Positions 16,945 to 26,108 of a stretch of 33,763 nt of DNA are shown piece after piece. Source of the DNA: Algoriphagus sp. (lineage in GTDB: Bacteria > Bacteroidota > Bacteroidia > Cytophagales > Cyclobacteriaceae); assembly GCF_024642405.1 (NCBI RefSeq), contig NZ_JAHEBC010000007.1, positions 1 to 33,763 on the forward strand, written 5' to 3'. The translations under genes and the position numbers were made by a program. The notes below the pieces were generated by a model. That model did not search any database. It was not told where the DNA came from and worked only from the letters and a program-made list of their open reading frames with translations. Positions within the stretch are counted from its first letter, which is position 1. The number at the start of each line of letters is the position of its first letter.

Positions 16945-18174
16945 ATGCAAGAATTATTTACTGTCAATAACCTATGGATGATGGTGGCCACAACAATGGT
17001 TTTCATCATGCATCTTGGGTTTGCAAGCTTAGAAGCTGGCTTGACTCGTGCAAAAAACACCGTGAATATCTTATTTAAAAACACCATCATCCCTGCGATA
17101 GGCCTACTGACTTACGCCTTTGTCGGTTTTAACCTGATGTACCCAGGTGCAGATTTTGCAGGATCCTTCTTTGGATTTGCTGGATTTGGCTTACCCCTCC
17201 CAGAAGGTTGGGATTCCAGCAATTACAATGAAGGATATACTTTCTTTACAGATTTTATTTTTCAGGCAATGTTTGCCGCCACTGCTGCAACTATCGTTTC
17301 AGGTGCAGTAGCAGAGCGGGTGAAACTTGGACCTTTTATCTTCTTCTCCATCCTCTATGTTGCAATATGCTACCCAATTGTAGGAATGTGGAAATGGGGA
17401 GGTGGATTTCTAAATACACTTGAAACTCCCTTTTATGACTTTGCAGGCTCTACGATTGTACATTCCGTAGGTGGCTGGGGAGCTCTAATAGGAGCTTTCT
17501 TACTAGGCCCAAGAATTGGAAAATATACGGAAAGTGGAATGAAAGCGATCCCAGGGCATAACATCCCCATGGCAACAGTAGGGGTATTCCTTCTTTGGTT
17601 TGGATGGTTTGGGTTTAACGGCGGATCAGTATTGAGTGCCGATCCAGGATTAGTTTCTAAAGTTTTCGTCACTACATGTATAGCAGCCTCTGCCGGTGCA
17701 TTTGGAGCTTTGATTGTCTCTTATTTAAAGTTCAAGACTTACGATATCACCATGGTCCTCAATGGAATTTTGGCTGGACTTGTTGGAATTACTGCAGGAG
17801 CTGATCAAATGGGGGTTGGAGAATCTGCTATCATTGGATTTATTGGGGGAGGACTAATTGTTTTTGCAGTAGTTTTCTTTGACAAAATCAAAGTGGATGA
17901 TCCTGTTGGAGCAATTTCTGTCCATCTTGTAGGAGGTATCTGGGGAACTTTAGCTGTTGGTATCTTTGGTGATTTGGCAGGAATAGGGCAATTTGTATCA
18001 CAATTAATTGGAGTTGTATCAGTTGGGGCTTTCTGCGTGGCATTCAGCTGGATTGTTTTCTATACTTTAAAGAAAACTATTGGGATCAGAGTAGATGAAA
18101 AAGAAGAAACTGAAGGGCTGGATATCAACGAACACTCGATGAGTGCTTATCCGGATTTCAACATAAAAGATTAA
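16945..18174 (+). CDS. amtB: Ammonium transporter
   Basis: FASLEAGLTRAKNTVNILFKN, FAATAATIVSGAVAERVKL, GPRIGKY, FGWFGFNGGS, LAGLVGITAGAD; polytopic. Confidence 0.96.
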   Translation: MQELFTVNNLWMMVATTMVFIMHLGFASLEAGLTRAKNTVNILFKNTIIPAIGLLTYAFVGFNLMYPGADFAGSFFGFAGFGLPLPEGWDSSNYNEGYTFFTDFIFQAMFAATAATIVSGAVAERVKLGPFIFFSILYVAICYPIVGMWKWGGGFLNTLETPFYDFAGSTIVHSVGGWGALIGAFLLGPRIGKYTESGMKAIPGHNIPMATVGVFLLWFGWFGFNGGSVLSADPGLVSKVFVTTCIAASAGAFGALIVSYLKFKTYDITMVLNGILAGLVGITAGADQMGVGESAIIGFIGGGLIVFAVVFFDKIKVDDPVGAISVHLVGGIWGTLAVGIFGDLAGIGQFVSQLIGVVSVGAFCVAFSWIVFYTLKKTIGIRVDEKEETEGLDINEHSMSAYPDFNIKD

Positions 18175-18195
18175 TAATTGTAAATTACCACCAAC

Positions 18196-18233
18196 CAAAA
18201 AAAGCCCCGAACCTTAATTGGAACGGGGTTTTT
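18196..18233. terminator. Terminator hairpin after amtB
   Basis: gccccgaaccttaattggaacggggttttt with an A tract on the left and a T tract on the right. Confidence 0.75.
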
Positions 18234-18239
18234 ATAGTT

Positions 18240-18425
18240 TTAAACGGGTTGGAAATAACGATTGAGGGTACTTTGATGAATTTTACCAAACATTTCATAG
18301 CACCATTCTCTAAATCCCTCAAATTCTGATGGTAAAATAAGTTTTAAACCTTTCTTCAGTTCTCGTTCAAATAAATAGGCACTGAAGCTAACTTTTTGCA
18401 GAATGGTCTTCACATATTCTATCAT
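18240..18425 (-). CDS. Small hypothetical protein (61 aa)
   Basis: Intact ORF between terminator 18196-18233 and the batD-like upstream region; MIEYVKTILQKVSFSAYLFERELKKGLKLILPSEFEGFREWCYEMFG looks protein-like. No family assigned. Confidence 0.55.
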   Translation of the reverse strand: MIEYVKTILQKVSFSAYLFERELKKGLKLILPSEFEGFREWCYEMFGKIHQSTLNRYFQPV

Positions 18426-18541
18426 AGTTTAAAGAGTTTAGGGTTTATTAACTGAAATTAATTTAAGGTACGAAAGTATTTATTCAGATGTTACGTTAAT
18501 TAAGGGTTACTAAAAATAGAATATTCCCTAATTTCGCAACC

Positions 18542-19984
18542 ATGATTAAAACGATCCTTCAAACAACTTTGGTATTCATAGCACTACTATTTATTGGTAA
18601 TGTTTATGGCCAGGCTGTACAGATAGAACTGGGTCCTGATGAAATTGGATTGAATGAAACATTTACGATTAAAGTAACATTATCTAACGACAAAATAAAG
18701 TCCTACGATCAGTTCCCTGAAATTCCTAGTTTTCAAAAACAAGGAATTTCGCAGTCTTCTTCCATGAATTTAATAAATGGGCAGATGAGTAGTTCAAATA
18801 GTATTATCCAATACTACAAACCTACCAGAAAAGGAGAATATACTCTACCTTCATTCGATGTACTCATTAATGGAAATGCATATTCTTCCGCTGGAAAAAC
18901 CATTAAAGTGGGAGATGAAACCAGCTCATCCTCCTCAAGGGTCCAAGATCCTTTTGCAGATTTTTTTGGGAGATCTCCTGTAGAAGAGCCAGAATATGTT
19001 GAATTGGAAGATGACGCATTTTTCTCATTATCTGTTGACAAAGAAGATGTTTATGTGGGAGAAGGATTCAACCTTAGTCTGGCTTTTTATATGTCAGAAG
19101 CCAACCAAGCTCCTTTTCGGTTTTATGAACCTGGAAGACAGTTAGATGAAATTCTAAAAAAGGTAAAACCTAACAATGTTTGGGAAGAAAACTACAATAT
19201 TACAAACATAGAACCCGAGCAAGTTACTATTAACGGAAAACGATGGACAAGATATAAAGTATTCGAAGCTACATTTTATCCGTTTTCTGATGGAGAAATT
19301 GAAATACCTAGGATCTCATGGGAAATGATTAAATACCGGGTTGCCAAAAATCCAACCTTCTTTGGAGCAAACAGGCAAGAAGATTTCAAGACTTTCTACT
19401 CCAGTGCCAAAACTATCAAAGTCAACCCGCTTCCTCCACACCCATTAAAAAATGAAGTGAGTGTAGGAGAGTACCAGTTACGTGAAAACATCAAAGACAT
19501 AGAGGTAGAGACAGGCCAAGGATTTGATTATAATCTTGGCATTAGCGGAGTTGGAAATATTAATGCCATACAGCCTCCAAGAAGAATCTCTCAGGCAAAC
19601 ATAAATACCTATGACCCTAATGTCAGGCAGCAAATAAACCGAGGTTATGGGCGGGTATCCGGAATAAAGGAATTCAACTATTACATTACGATCAATGAAG
19701 CAGGAGAGATCGATTTGGCTGATTACTTTGAATGGATTTATTTTGATCCTTCAAGAGAAGTTTACGACACACTTCGCCCTCAAGCTAAAATAAATGTAGT
19801 CGGCGAGAGCAAAGTCAATCAAGCTTTATCAAACCAAAGACTGGGAGGACTTTATGATCGAATTGATATTGAGGATAACCGGTTTTTAAACGAGCAATAT
19901 AAATACTATTTTACCACGGCAATCAATCTGCTTTTATTGGCAGCAGTCATTTTGTTGGCGGTTTTGATCATAAGAAAGAAGTAA
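18542..19984 (+). CDS. BatD family protein (signal peptide, C-terminal TM)
   Basis: [67 protein letters not shown] is typical of the BatD N-terminal repeat; one C-terminal TM ending IIRKK. Confidence 0.85.
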   Translation: MIKTILQTTLVFIALLFIGNVYGQAVQIELGPDEIGLNETFTIKVTLSNDKIKSYDQFPEIPSFQKQGISQSSSMNLINGQMSSSNSIIQYYKPTRKGEYTLPSFDVLINGNAYSSAGKTIKVGDETSSSSSRVQDPFADFFGRSPVEEPEYVELEDDAFFSLSVDKEDVYVGEGFNLSLAFYMSEANQAPFRFYEPGRQLDEILKKVKPNNVWEENYNITNIEPEQVTINGKRWTRYKVFEATFYPFSDGEIEIPRISWEMIKYRVAKNPTFFGANRQEDFKTFYSSAKTIKVNPLPPHPLKNEVSVGEYQLRENIKDIEVETGQGFDYNLGISGVGNINAIQPPRRISQANINTYDPNVRQQINRGYGRVSGIKEFNYYITINEAGEIDLADYFEWIYFDPSREVYDTLRPQAKINVVGESKVNQALSNQRLGGLYDRIDIEDNRFLNEQYKYYFTTAINLLLLAAVILLAVLIIRKK

Positions 19985-21069
19985 TGGGTAATTCATTTGG
20001 AAAGCTATTCAAGATCTCAACATTTGGGGAATCACATGGGATAGCTTTAGGTGTAGTATTAGAAGGATGTCCAGCGGGATTAACGATTGATGAAGAAAAA
20101 ATCCGATTGGAAATGCAGCGCAGAAAGCCAGGGCAGTCCAAAATCACTACACAGCGTAAAGAAGAAGATGTTATTGAAATTCTTTCGGGAGTTTTTGAGG
20201 GAAAGAGCACTGGAACTCCCATTGGAATAGTCATCCGCAATGCAGATCAAAAAAGTAAAGATTATTCTCATATATCAGATAAATTTCGACCTTCTCATGC
20301 TGATTTCACATACTTCGAAAAATATGGTATTAGAGATTATCGTGGAGGAGGCAGAAGTAGTGCGAGAGAAACAGCTGCTCGGGTAGCAGCGGGAGCAATC
20401 GCAAAACAACTTTTGGATCATTACGGGGTTTCCCTTCAGGCTTTCGTTACCCAGGTGGGAGATTTGAAATTAGTTAAACCCTATCAGGAAATGGATCTAA
20501 GCTTGGCTGAAAAAAATATTATAAGATGCCCTGATCCTGAAATGGCTGAACAAATGATCCAGTTGATTGACTCAGTTAGACTCGACCGAGATACCATTGG
20601 TGGAGTAGTGACTTGTGTCATCAAAAACACTCCTGCTGGTATAGGCGAACCTGTTTTTGACAGATTACATGCTGAACTGGGAAAAGCAATGCTTAGTATT
20701 AATGCAGTAAAAGGATTTGAATACGGAAGTGGTTTCGAAGGTATTAAAATGAGAGGCTCTCAGCATAATGATACCTTTGTAAATGAAGGCGGTCGTGTTA
20801 AAACCAAAACGAATTATTCTGGGGGGATCCAAGGAGGAATTTCAAATGGCGAAGACATTTATTTTAATGTAGCTTTTAAGCCTGTAGCCACTATCATGCA
20901 AGATCAGGAATCCTTGAATGAAGCAGGAGAAACCATCACAGTATCAGGAAAAGGACGTCATGACCCTTGCGTAGTACCTAGAGCCGTACCGATTGTGGAA
21001 GCAATGGCGGCCTTGGTCATAGCCGATTATCTTTTATTATCAAAAACCAATAAACTTCAGGATCTATAA
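19984..21069 (+). CDS. aroC: Chorismate synthase
   Basis: [74 protein letters not shown]; start overlaps the upstream stop (TAATG). Confidence 0.97.
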   Translation: MGNSFGKLFKISTFGESHGIALGVVLEGCPAGLTIDEEKIRLEMQRRKPGQSKITTQRKEEDVIEILSGVFEGKSTGTPIGIVIRNADQKSKDYSHISDKFRPSHADFTYFEKYGIRDYRGGGRSSARETAARVAAGAIAKQLLDHYGVSLQAFVTQVGDLKLVKPYQEMDLSLAEKNIIRCPDPEMAEQMIQLIDSVRLDRDTIGGVVTCVIKNTPAGIGEPVFDRLHAELGKAMLSINAVKGFEYGSGFEGIKMRGSQHNDTFVNEGGRVKTKTNYSGGIQGGISNGEDIYFNVAFKPVATIMQDQESLNEAGETITVSGKGRHDPCVVPRAVPIVEAMAALVIADYLLLSKTNKLQDL

Positions 21070-21079
21070 AACTTTTCAA

Positions 21080-22423
21080 ATGCGAAAGAAAATACCATTA
21101 CATACACAAATCATTATTGGCCTTGTTCTTGGACTAATCTTCGGTCTGGTTGTTATCCGTACTGATATTCCAAGTTCTTTAACCATCGATTTCATCAAGC
21201 CAATAGGCACTATATTTATTAATGGCTTGAAAATGATTGCCATGCCATTGGTATTAGCCTCATTGATCATTGGAGTATCTAATCTTGGGGATATTTCTAA
21301 ACTAAGCCGAATTGGGGGAAAGACAATTATTACCTTTATCATTACCACGGTAATTGCTATTTCGGTTGGACTCACCTTAGTGAATGTATTCAAGCCTGGA
21401 AAAAGTTTACCTGTTGAGACTAGAGAAAATTTGATGGCACTTTACGAAGGTGATGTCAGTAAAAAATCTGATGCAGCGGCAAAATTTCAAGAGCAAAGTC
21501 CACTTCAACCAATAGTGGATATGGTTCCTGAAAACTTTTTCTTAGCTACAACGGACAATGCGGCAATGCTTCAAGTAGTTTTCTTCGCTATAATTGCTGG
21601 TATCGCCCTGTTACAAATACCTAAACATAAGGCAGGACCAGTGATTGCTTTTTTTGATGGATTTAACGATCTAATTATTCAGATTGTGAATTACATCATG
21701 TTGATAGCTCCTTATGGGGTATTCGCTCTTATGGCTTCTTTAATTGTAGAGATAGCTGGTGACAACCCAGATTCTGCTTTTGATTTGTTATTTGCTTTAT
21801 TAAAATACAGCATGATTGTACTTGGAGGCTTGTTCTTCATGATGCTGGTTATTTACCCTTTGCTCTTAAAAAGCTTTACCAAAGTCCCATATCTGGAATT
21901 TTTCAAGAAAATTAGACCTGCCCAGCTATTAGCTTTCTCTACTAGTTCTAGTTCAGCTACTCTCCCAGTGACTATGAAAATAGCTGAAGAAGAGATTGGT
22001 GTGTCCGAAGAGATTTCCTCTTTCGTACTTCCTTTAGGCGCAACTATCAATATGAATGGTACGAGTCTTTACCAAAGTGTCGCTGCGGTTTTTATTGCTC
22101 AAGCACTTGGAATGGAACTTTCTTTTTCTCAGCAACTGATGATTGTTCTGACATCCACTTTGGCGGCTATAGGCTCTGCAGGCGTCCCTGGAGCCGGATT
22201 AATTATGTTAATTGTTGTTCTGGAATCCATAGGAGTTCCTGCAGCAGGAATTGCTCTAATTATGGCCCCAGATAGGATTTTGGATATGTTTAGAACTGTG
22301 ATTAACGTAACAGGTGATGTAGTTGTGACAACGGTAGTTGCAAGTACAGAAGGTGAACTTCCTGAAGGTTTACTCAGAAAATCTAACCCTTTCACTGCTA
22401 ATGAAAGTGTTCAAGATTCTTAA
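21080..22423 (+). CDS. Dicarboxylate/amino acid:cation symporter (DAACS family)
   Basis: FSTSSSSATLPVTMKIAEEEIGVSEEISSFVLPLGATINMNGTSLYQSVAAVFIAQ; GSAGVPGAGLIML; MAPDRILDMFRTVINVTGDVV. Confidence 0.95.
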   Translation: MRKKIPLHTQIIIGLVLGLIFGLVVIRTDIPSSLTIDFIKPIGTIFINGLKMIAMPLVLASLIIGVSNLGDISKLSRIGGKTIITFIITTVIAISVGLTLVNVFKPGKSLPVETRENLMALYEGDVSKKSDAAAKFQEQSPLQPIVDMVPENFFLATTDNAAMLQVVFFAIIAGIALLQIPKHKAGPVIAFFDGFNDLIIQIVNYIMLIAPYGVFALMASLIVEIAGDNPDSAFDLLFALLKYSMIVLGGLFFMMLVIYPLLLKSFTKVPYLEFFKKIRPAQLLAFSTSSSSATLPVTMKIAEEEIGVSEEISSFVLPLGATINMNGTSLYQSVAAVFIAQALGMELSFSQQLMIVLTSTLAAIGSAGVPGAGLIMLIVVLESIGVPAAGIALIMAPDRILDMFRTVINVTGDVVVTTVVASTEGELPEGLLRKSNPFTANESVQDS

Positions 22424-22440
22424 TTATTATAGATAGATCA

Positions 22441-22480
22441 AAAAAAGGATGTATTTCAAATAGAAATACATCCTTTTTTT
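22441..22480. terminator. Bidirectional terminator (16-bp perfect stem)
   Basis: aaaaaaggatgtattt...aaatacatcctttttt between the DAACS gene and convergent fumC. Confidence 0.88.
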
Positions 22481-22496
22481 ATTTATTCGGTGGGTA

Positions 22497-23897
22497 TTAT
22501 TTCAAACTTCCAATCATATCTTCTGGCTTTACCCATTCATCAAATTGTTCGCTAGTCAATAAGCCTAAAGCAATGGCAGCTTCTCTTAAGCTGGTTCCTT
22601 CTTTATGAGCTTTTTTGGCAATAGCCGCCGCATTTTCATAACCGATGTGAGGATTTAGCGCTGTTACAAGCATTAAAGAATTCTCTAAATGTCTTTTTAT
22701 TACTGCATCATTTGGCTTGATCCCTACTGCACAATTATCATTGAATGAAACACATGCATCGCCTAGTAATCTAGCAGATTGTAAAAAGTTTGTAGCAATC
22801 AATGGCTTGAATACATTCAATTCAAAATGGCCGGTTGCCCCTCCGATAGAGATAGCTACGTCATTTCCCATGATCTGGGCAGCAACCATAGTAATAGCCT
22901 CTACTTGAGTTGGATTTACTTTACCCGGCATAATCGAAGATCCTGGCTCATTCTCAGGAATTAAGATTTCACCAATTCCTGATCTTGGGCCTGAAGAAAG
23001 CATCCGAATATCATTTGCAATTTTCATCAAACTAACAGCAACTTGTTTTAAAGCGCCATGTGTTTCTACCATTGCATCATGAGCAGCTAGTGCCTCAAAT
23101 TTATTTGGAGCTGTAACAAATGGCTGCTCAGATATATCTGCAATTTTTTGTGCCACAAGCTCTGAATATCCTTTTGGAGTATTTAGTCCAGTTCCCACTG
23201 CAGTACCTCCCAATGCTAGTTCAGATAAGTGGCTAAGAGTATTTTTTATAGCTTTAATTCCATGATCCAATTGAGCTACATAGCCACTAAATTCCTGACC
23301 TAGTGTCAAAGGTGTAGCATCCATAAAATGGGTTCGGCCAATTTTCACTACCATTTTGAATGATTCCGACTTGTCATGAAGAGTATCTCTTAATTTCTGG
23401 ATCCCTGGCAAAGTCGTTTCCATCACCATTTTATAGGCAGCAATGTGCATTGCCGTAGGATAGGTATCATTCGATGATTGTGATTTATTTACATCATCAT
23501 TTGGGTGAATTTTCTTTTTTGAATCTTCCAAAGAACCACCCATTAAAACATGAGCCCGATAAGCAATTACCTCGTTTGTGTTCATATTGGACTGGGTGCC
23601 TGAACCTGTTTGCCAAACTACCAACGGAAATTGGTCATCAAGTTTCCCTTCTAGGATCTCGTCACAGACTTTGCCGATAATAATTGCCTTATCCTTTTCT
23701 AAAACCCCAAGTTCGGCATTTGTAAATGCCGCAGCTTTCTTAAGAATAGCAAATGCCTTTATTATCTCAATTGGCATTCTATTTTTTTCACCTCCAATTT
23801 TAAAGTTGTTGATGGAACGCTGAGTTTGGGCTCCCCAATATTTATCAGCTGGCACCTCTACAGGCCCCATGGTGTCATGTTCGATACGTATGCTCAT
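22497..23897 (-). CDS. fumC: Class II fumarate hydratase
   Basis: [78 protein letters not shown]. Confidence 0.97.
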   Translation of the reverse strand: MSIRIEHDTMGPVEVPADKYWGAQTQRSINNFKIGGEKNRMPIEIIKAFAILKKAAAFTNAELGVLEKDKAIIIGKVCDEILEGKLDDQFPLVVWQTGSGTQSNMNTNEVIAYRAHVLMGGSLEDSKKKIHPNDDVNKSQSSNDTYPTAMHIAAYKMVMETTLPGIQKLRDTLHDKSESFKMVVKIGRTHFMDATPLTLGQEFSGYVAQLDHGIKAIKNTLSHLSELALGGTAVGTGLNTPKGYSELVAQKIADISEQPFVTAPNKFEALAAHDAMVETHGALKQVAVSLMKIANDIRMLSSGPRSGIGEILIPENEPGSSIMPGKVNPTQVEAITMVAAQIMGNDVAISIGGATGHFELNVFKPLIATNFLQSARLLGDACVSFNDNCAVGIKPNDAVIKRHLENSLMLVTALNPHIGYENAAAIAKKAHKEGTSLREAAIALGLLTSEQFDEWVKPEDMIGSLK

Positions 23898-23926
23898 ATT
23901 TTCGGATTATTGAAATTGATTTTGCC

Positions 23927-23934
23927 AAAATTAA
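23927..23934 (-). promoter_or_regulatory. Candidate -7 element (TAATTTTG) for fumC
   Basis: Exact TAnnTTTG on the minus strand about 30 nt upstream of the fumC ATG; no clear -33. Confidence 0.35.
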
Positions 23935-23966
23935 GGCTTCTACTCTTTTTTCCCTAACAGGGTAAA

Positions 23967-24452
23967 TTAATCCTTCAATTGAAAATTAATCAGCTGATGA
24001 AATACTTTTCTTGAAGCCTTAACTTGCCTATTAAAAAAAAAGACTGCCCCTCCATAATTGAGAATAGCTAAAGCTAGACAAATAGCTCCAAAATTGAAGT
24101 TTTGTGAAATGGCAAAAAAATAGGCAACAAACCCTACTAGTATGACACTCCAAAATGCCAGAAAGAAAATAGCTCCAGGAAATAGTTTGTATTTCAAAAA
24201 AATAATACTTCCTCTTGCCGTTTCTTCAACCTGCCCAACGACAAGTGGAATAAATGTATTCCCTTTATCTATTACTCTTGAAATTTGAAAACCTTTTTGC
24301 CCAACCATTCCATTGAATAAAATCTTTTTATTCCCTACCGTCCTTTTATCCAAATAATTTACTTCAGCAGTCACTCGGATCAAGTGTCCTAGTACTTCTT
24401 GTTTTGAAAGAGCACTTACTAAAGTTTCACTATGATAAGGTAATAGGTTCAA
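23967..24452 (-). CDS. Hypothetical membrane protein (161 aa, two predicted TM segments)
   Basis: Intact ORF 5 nt downstream of the ridA-like gene on the same strand; hydrophobic segments FPGAIFFLAFWSVILVGFVAYFFAI and FGAICLALAILNYGGAVFFF. Confidence 0.7.
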   Translation of the reverse strand: MNLLPYHSETLVSALSKQEVLGHLIRVTAEVNYLDKRTVGNKKILFNGMVGQKGFQISRVIDKGNTFIPLVVGQVEETARGSIIFLKYKLFPGAIFFLAFWSVILVGFVAYFFAISQNFNFGAICLALAILNYGGAVFFFNRQVKASRKVFHQLINFQLKD

Positions 24453-24457
24453 TTCTT

Positions 24458-24844
24458 CTATTTTACAGCTATACAGGATATTTCTACATTTACATTTTTC
24501 GGAAGCTTACTTACTTCAACTGTTTCCCGGGCTGGAGGGTTTATTTTAAAATATTTCGAATATGCTTCATTTATTGTACCAAATTCATCCATACTTTTTA
24601 TAAAAATGGTACATTTTACAACATCTGAAAAGGTAAAATCAGCAGCTCTTAATACCGCTTCTATATTTTTCATCACCGCATGCGTTTCTTCTGTAATGTT
24701 TTCGTTGATTAGTTCACCTGACTCTGAATCTAGCGCTATCTGACCGGAAACATATAAGGTGTTTCCTGCTAAAACTGCCTGAGAATAAGGGCCTATTGGC
24801 GCTGGGGCCTCTTTCGTAAAAATGATTTTATTTGACATCTCCAA
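24458..24844 (-). CDS. ridA: RidA family protein (probable start at 24838, MSNKIIFTKEAPAPIG)
   Basis: APAPIGPYSQAVLAGNTLYVSGQIALD, VVKCTIFIKSMDEFGTINEAYSKYF, PARETVEVSKLPKNVNVEISCIAV. Confidence 0.93.
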   Translation of the reverse strand: MEMSNKIIFTKEAPAPIGPYSQAVLAGNTLYVSGQIALDSESGELINENITEETHAVMKNIEAVLRAADFTFSDVVKCTIFIKSMDEFGTINEAYSKYFKINPPARETVEVSKLPKNVNVEISCIAVK

Positions 24845-24947
24845 AATTTAATATGTGGTGTTTCTTTTTAGTTATTGCATGTACTGACTTATAGTAAACT
24901 AGAATAATTATTTTTTGCTTACTTCTACTTTTGATTTAAGAAATTGA

Positions 24948-25748
24948 TTAAAGCATCTTAGCTTCATTCCAATAAATATCCATTTCTGCAAGAGTCATGT
25001 TTGCAAGGCTCTTCCCGGATTCCTTTGCTGCATTTTCCAAATATTGAAATCTCTTAATAAATTTAAGATTTGTCCTTTCCAACGCTTCTTCAGGGTTGAT
25101 ATCTATAAATCTAGCATAATTTATAAGCGAGAACAGTAAATCACCAAACTCACTAGTAGCCTTATCCTTGTTTATTTCTGAGTCTGAGGACGCATTAAAC
25201 TCCTCTTTAAACTCTTGCATCTCCTCCTCGACCTTCTCCCAAACCTGTTGTTTCTCTTCCCAATCAAAACCAACTCCTCTTGCTTTTTCTTGAATTCTCA
25301 TTGACTTAATTAAGGCTGGCAATGATTTAGGGACACCACCTAATACAGAGGTATTCCCCTTTTCTTTAAGCTTAATTTTCTCCCAATTTTGTTTTACTTC
25401 TTCCTCATCATCTACTTTAGTGTCACCATAAATATGCGGGTGTCTTCTAATCAATTTTTCGCACAAGGACTCAATCAAGGTACTGATATCAAAATCGTTT
25501 TTCTCGGATCCTATTTTGGCATAAAAGACAATATGAAGTAGGATATCTCCCAATTCTTTTTTTATTTCCTCTGGATTTCCTTCTAATATGGCATCAGAAA
25601 GCTCAAATGTTTCTTCAATTGTCAAATGCCTTAGACTTTCAGTAGTTTGTTTTTTATCCCAAGGACATTGAGCTCTTAGCTCATCCATGATGGTCAATAA
25701 TCTATCAAATGATGCCAATTGCTGGGCTCTGGTACTCAAATTAGACAT
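24948..25748 (-). CDS. mazG: Nucleoside triphosphate pyrophosphohydrolase MazG
   Basis: LRAQCPWDKKQTTESLRHLTIEETFELSDAI, KELGDILLHIVFYAKIG, KLIRRHPHIYGD, EFGDLLFSLINYARF. Confidence 0.96.
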   Translation of the reverse strand: MSNLSTRAQQLASFDRLLTIMDELRAQCPWDKKQTTESLRHLTIEETFELSDAILEGNPEEIKKELGDILLHIVFYAKIGSEKNDFDISTLIESLCEKLIRRHPHIYGDTKVDDEEEVKQNWEKIKLKEKGNTSVLGGVPKSLPALIKSMRIQEKARGVGFDWEEKQQVWEKVEEEMQEFKEEFNASSDSEINKDKATSEFGDLLFSLINYARFIDINPEEALERTNLKFIKRFQYLENAAKESGKSLANMTLAEMDIYWNEAKML

Positions 25749-25770
25749 AGTGAAGGAAACTAAGCTAGAA

Positions 25771-25804
25771 TTGTGGACGTTTTCGAAGTAAAGCTTTAAA
25801 TTTG
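25771..25804 (+). promoter_or_regulatory. Candidate promoter TTG-N23-TAAATTTG for the 25821 gene
   Basis: TTG 25771-25773 and TAAATTTG 25797-25804, spacing 23 (upper end of the reported range). Confidence 0.45.
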
Positions 25805-25814
25805 CGCAAATTTA
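25797..25814. repeat. 18-bp perfect palindrome TAAATTTGCGCAAATTTA, possible operator
   Basis: Perfect self-complementarity; overlaps the -7 element, 6 nt before the ATG at 25821. Confidence 0.6.
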
Positions 25815-25820
25815 TTCGTT

Positions 25821-26051
25821 ATGGCAACAGTATATCTAACCCTTGGTTTTGTAGCCCTTTTCTTTATTTTGATGTCAGTTAGGCTGATTTTCTTGAAGAA
25901 TGGGGAGTTTAAAGGCACTTGCGCCTCCCAAAACCCTTATTTAAACAAAGATGGTGAAACCTGCAGTTATTGTGGCAAAACCGTTGACTCAACAAGCAGC
26001 TGCGGTAATCCAGACAATGAGGTGGATAAAGTATTGGCCAAATTCAAGTAA
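25821..26051 (+). CDS. Small Cys-rich one-TM protein (possibly NqrM-like)
   Basis: N-terminal TM (VYLTLGFVALFFILMSVRLIF) followed by FKGTCASQNPYLNKDGETCSYCGKTVDSTSSCGN, with Cys residues after the membrane segment. Confidence 0.6.
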   Translation: MATVYLTLGFVALFFILMSVRLIFLKNGEFKGTCASQNPYLNKDGETCSYCGKTVDSTSSCGNPDNEVDKVLAKFK

Positions 26052-26108
26052 AATTATATTCAAATAACCTTTAGAGAATCACATTTTTCACAAAATTAAT
26101 TACCATAC

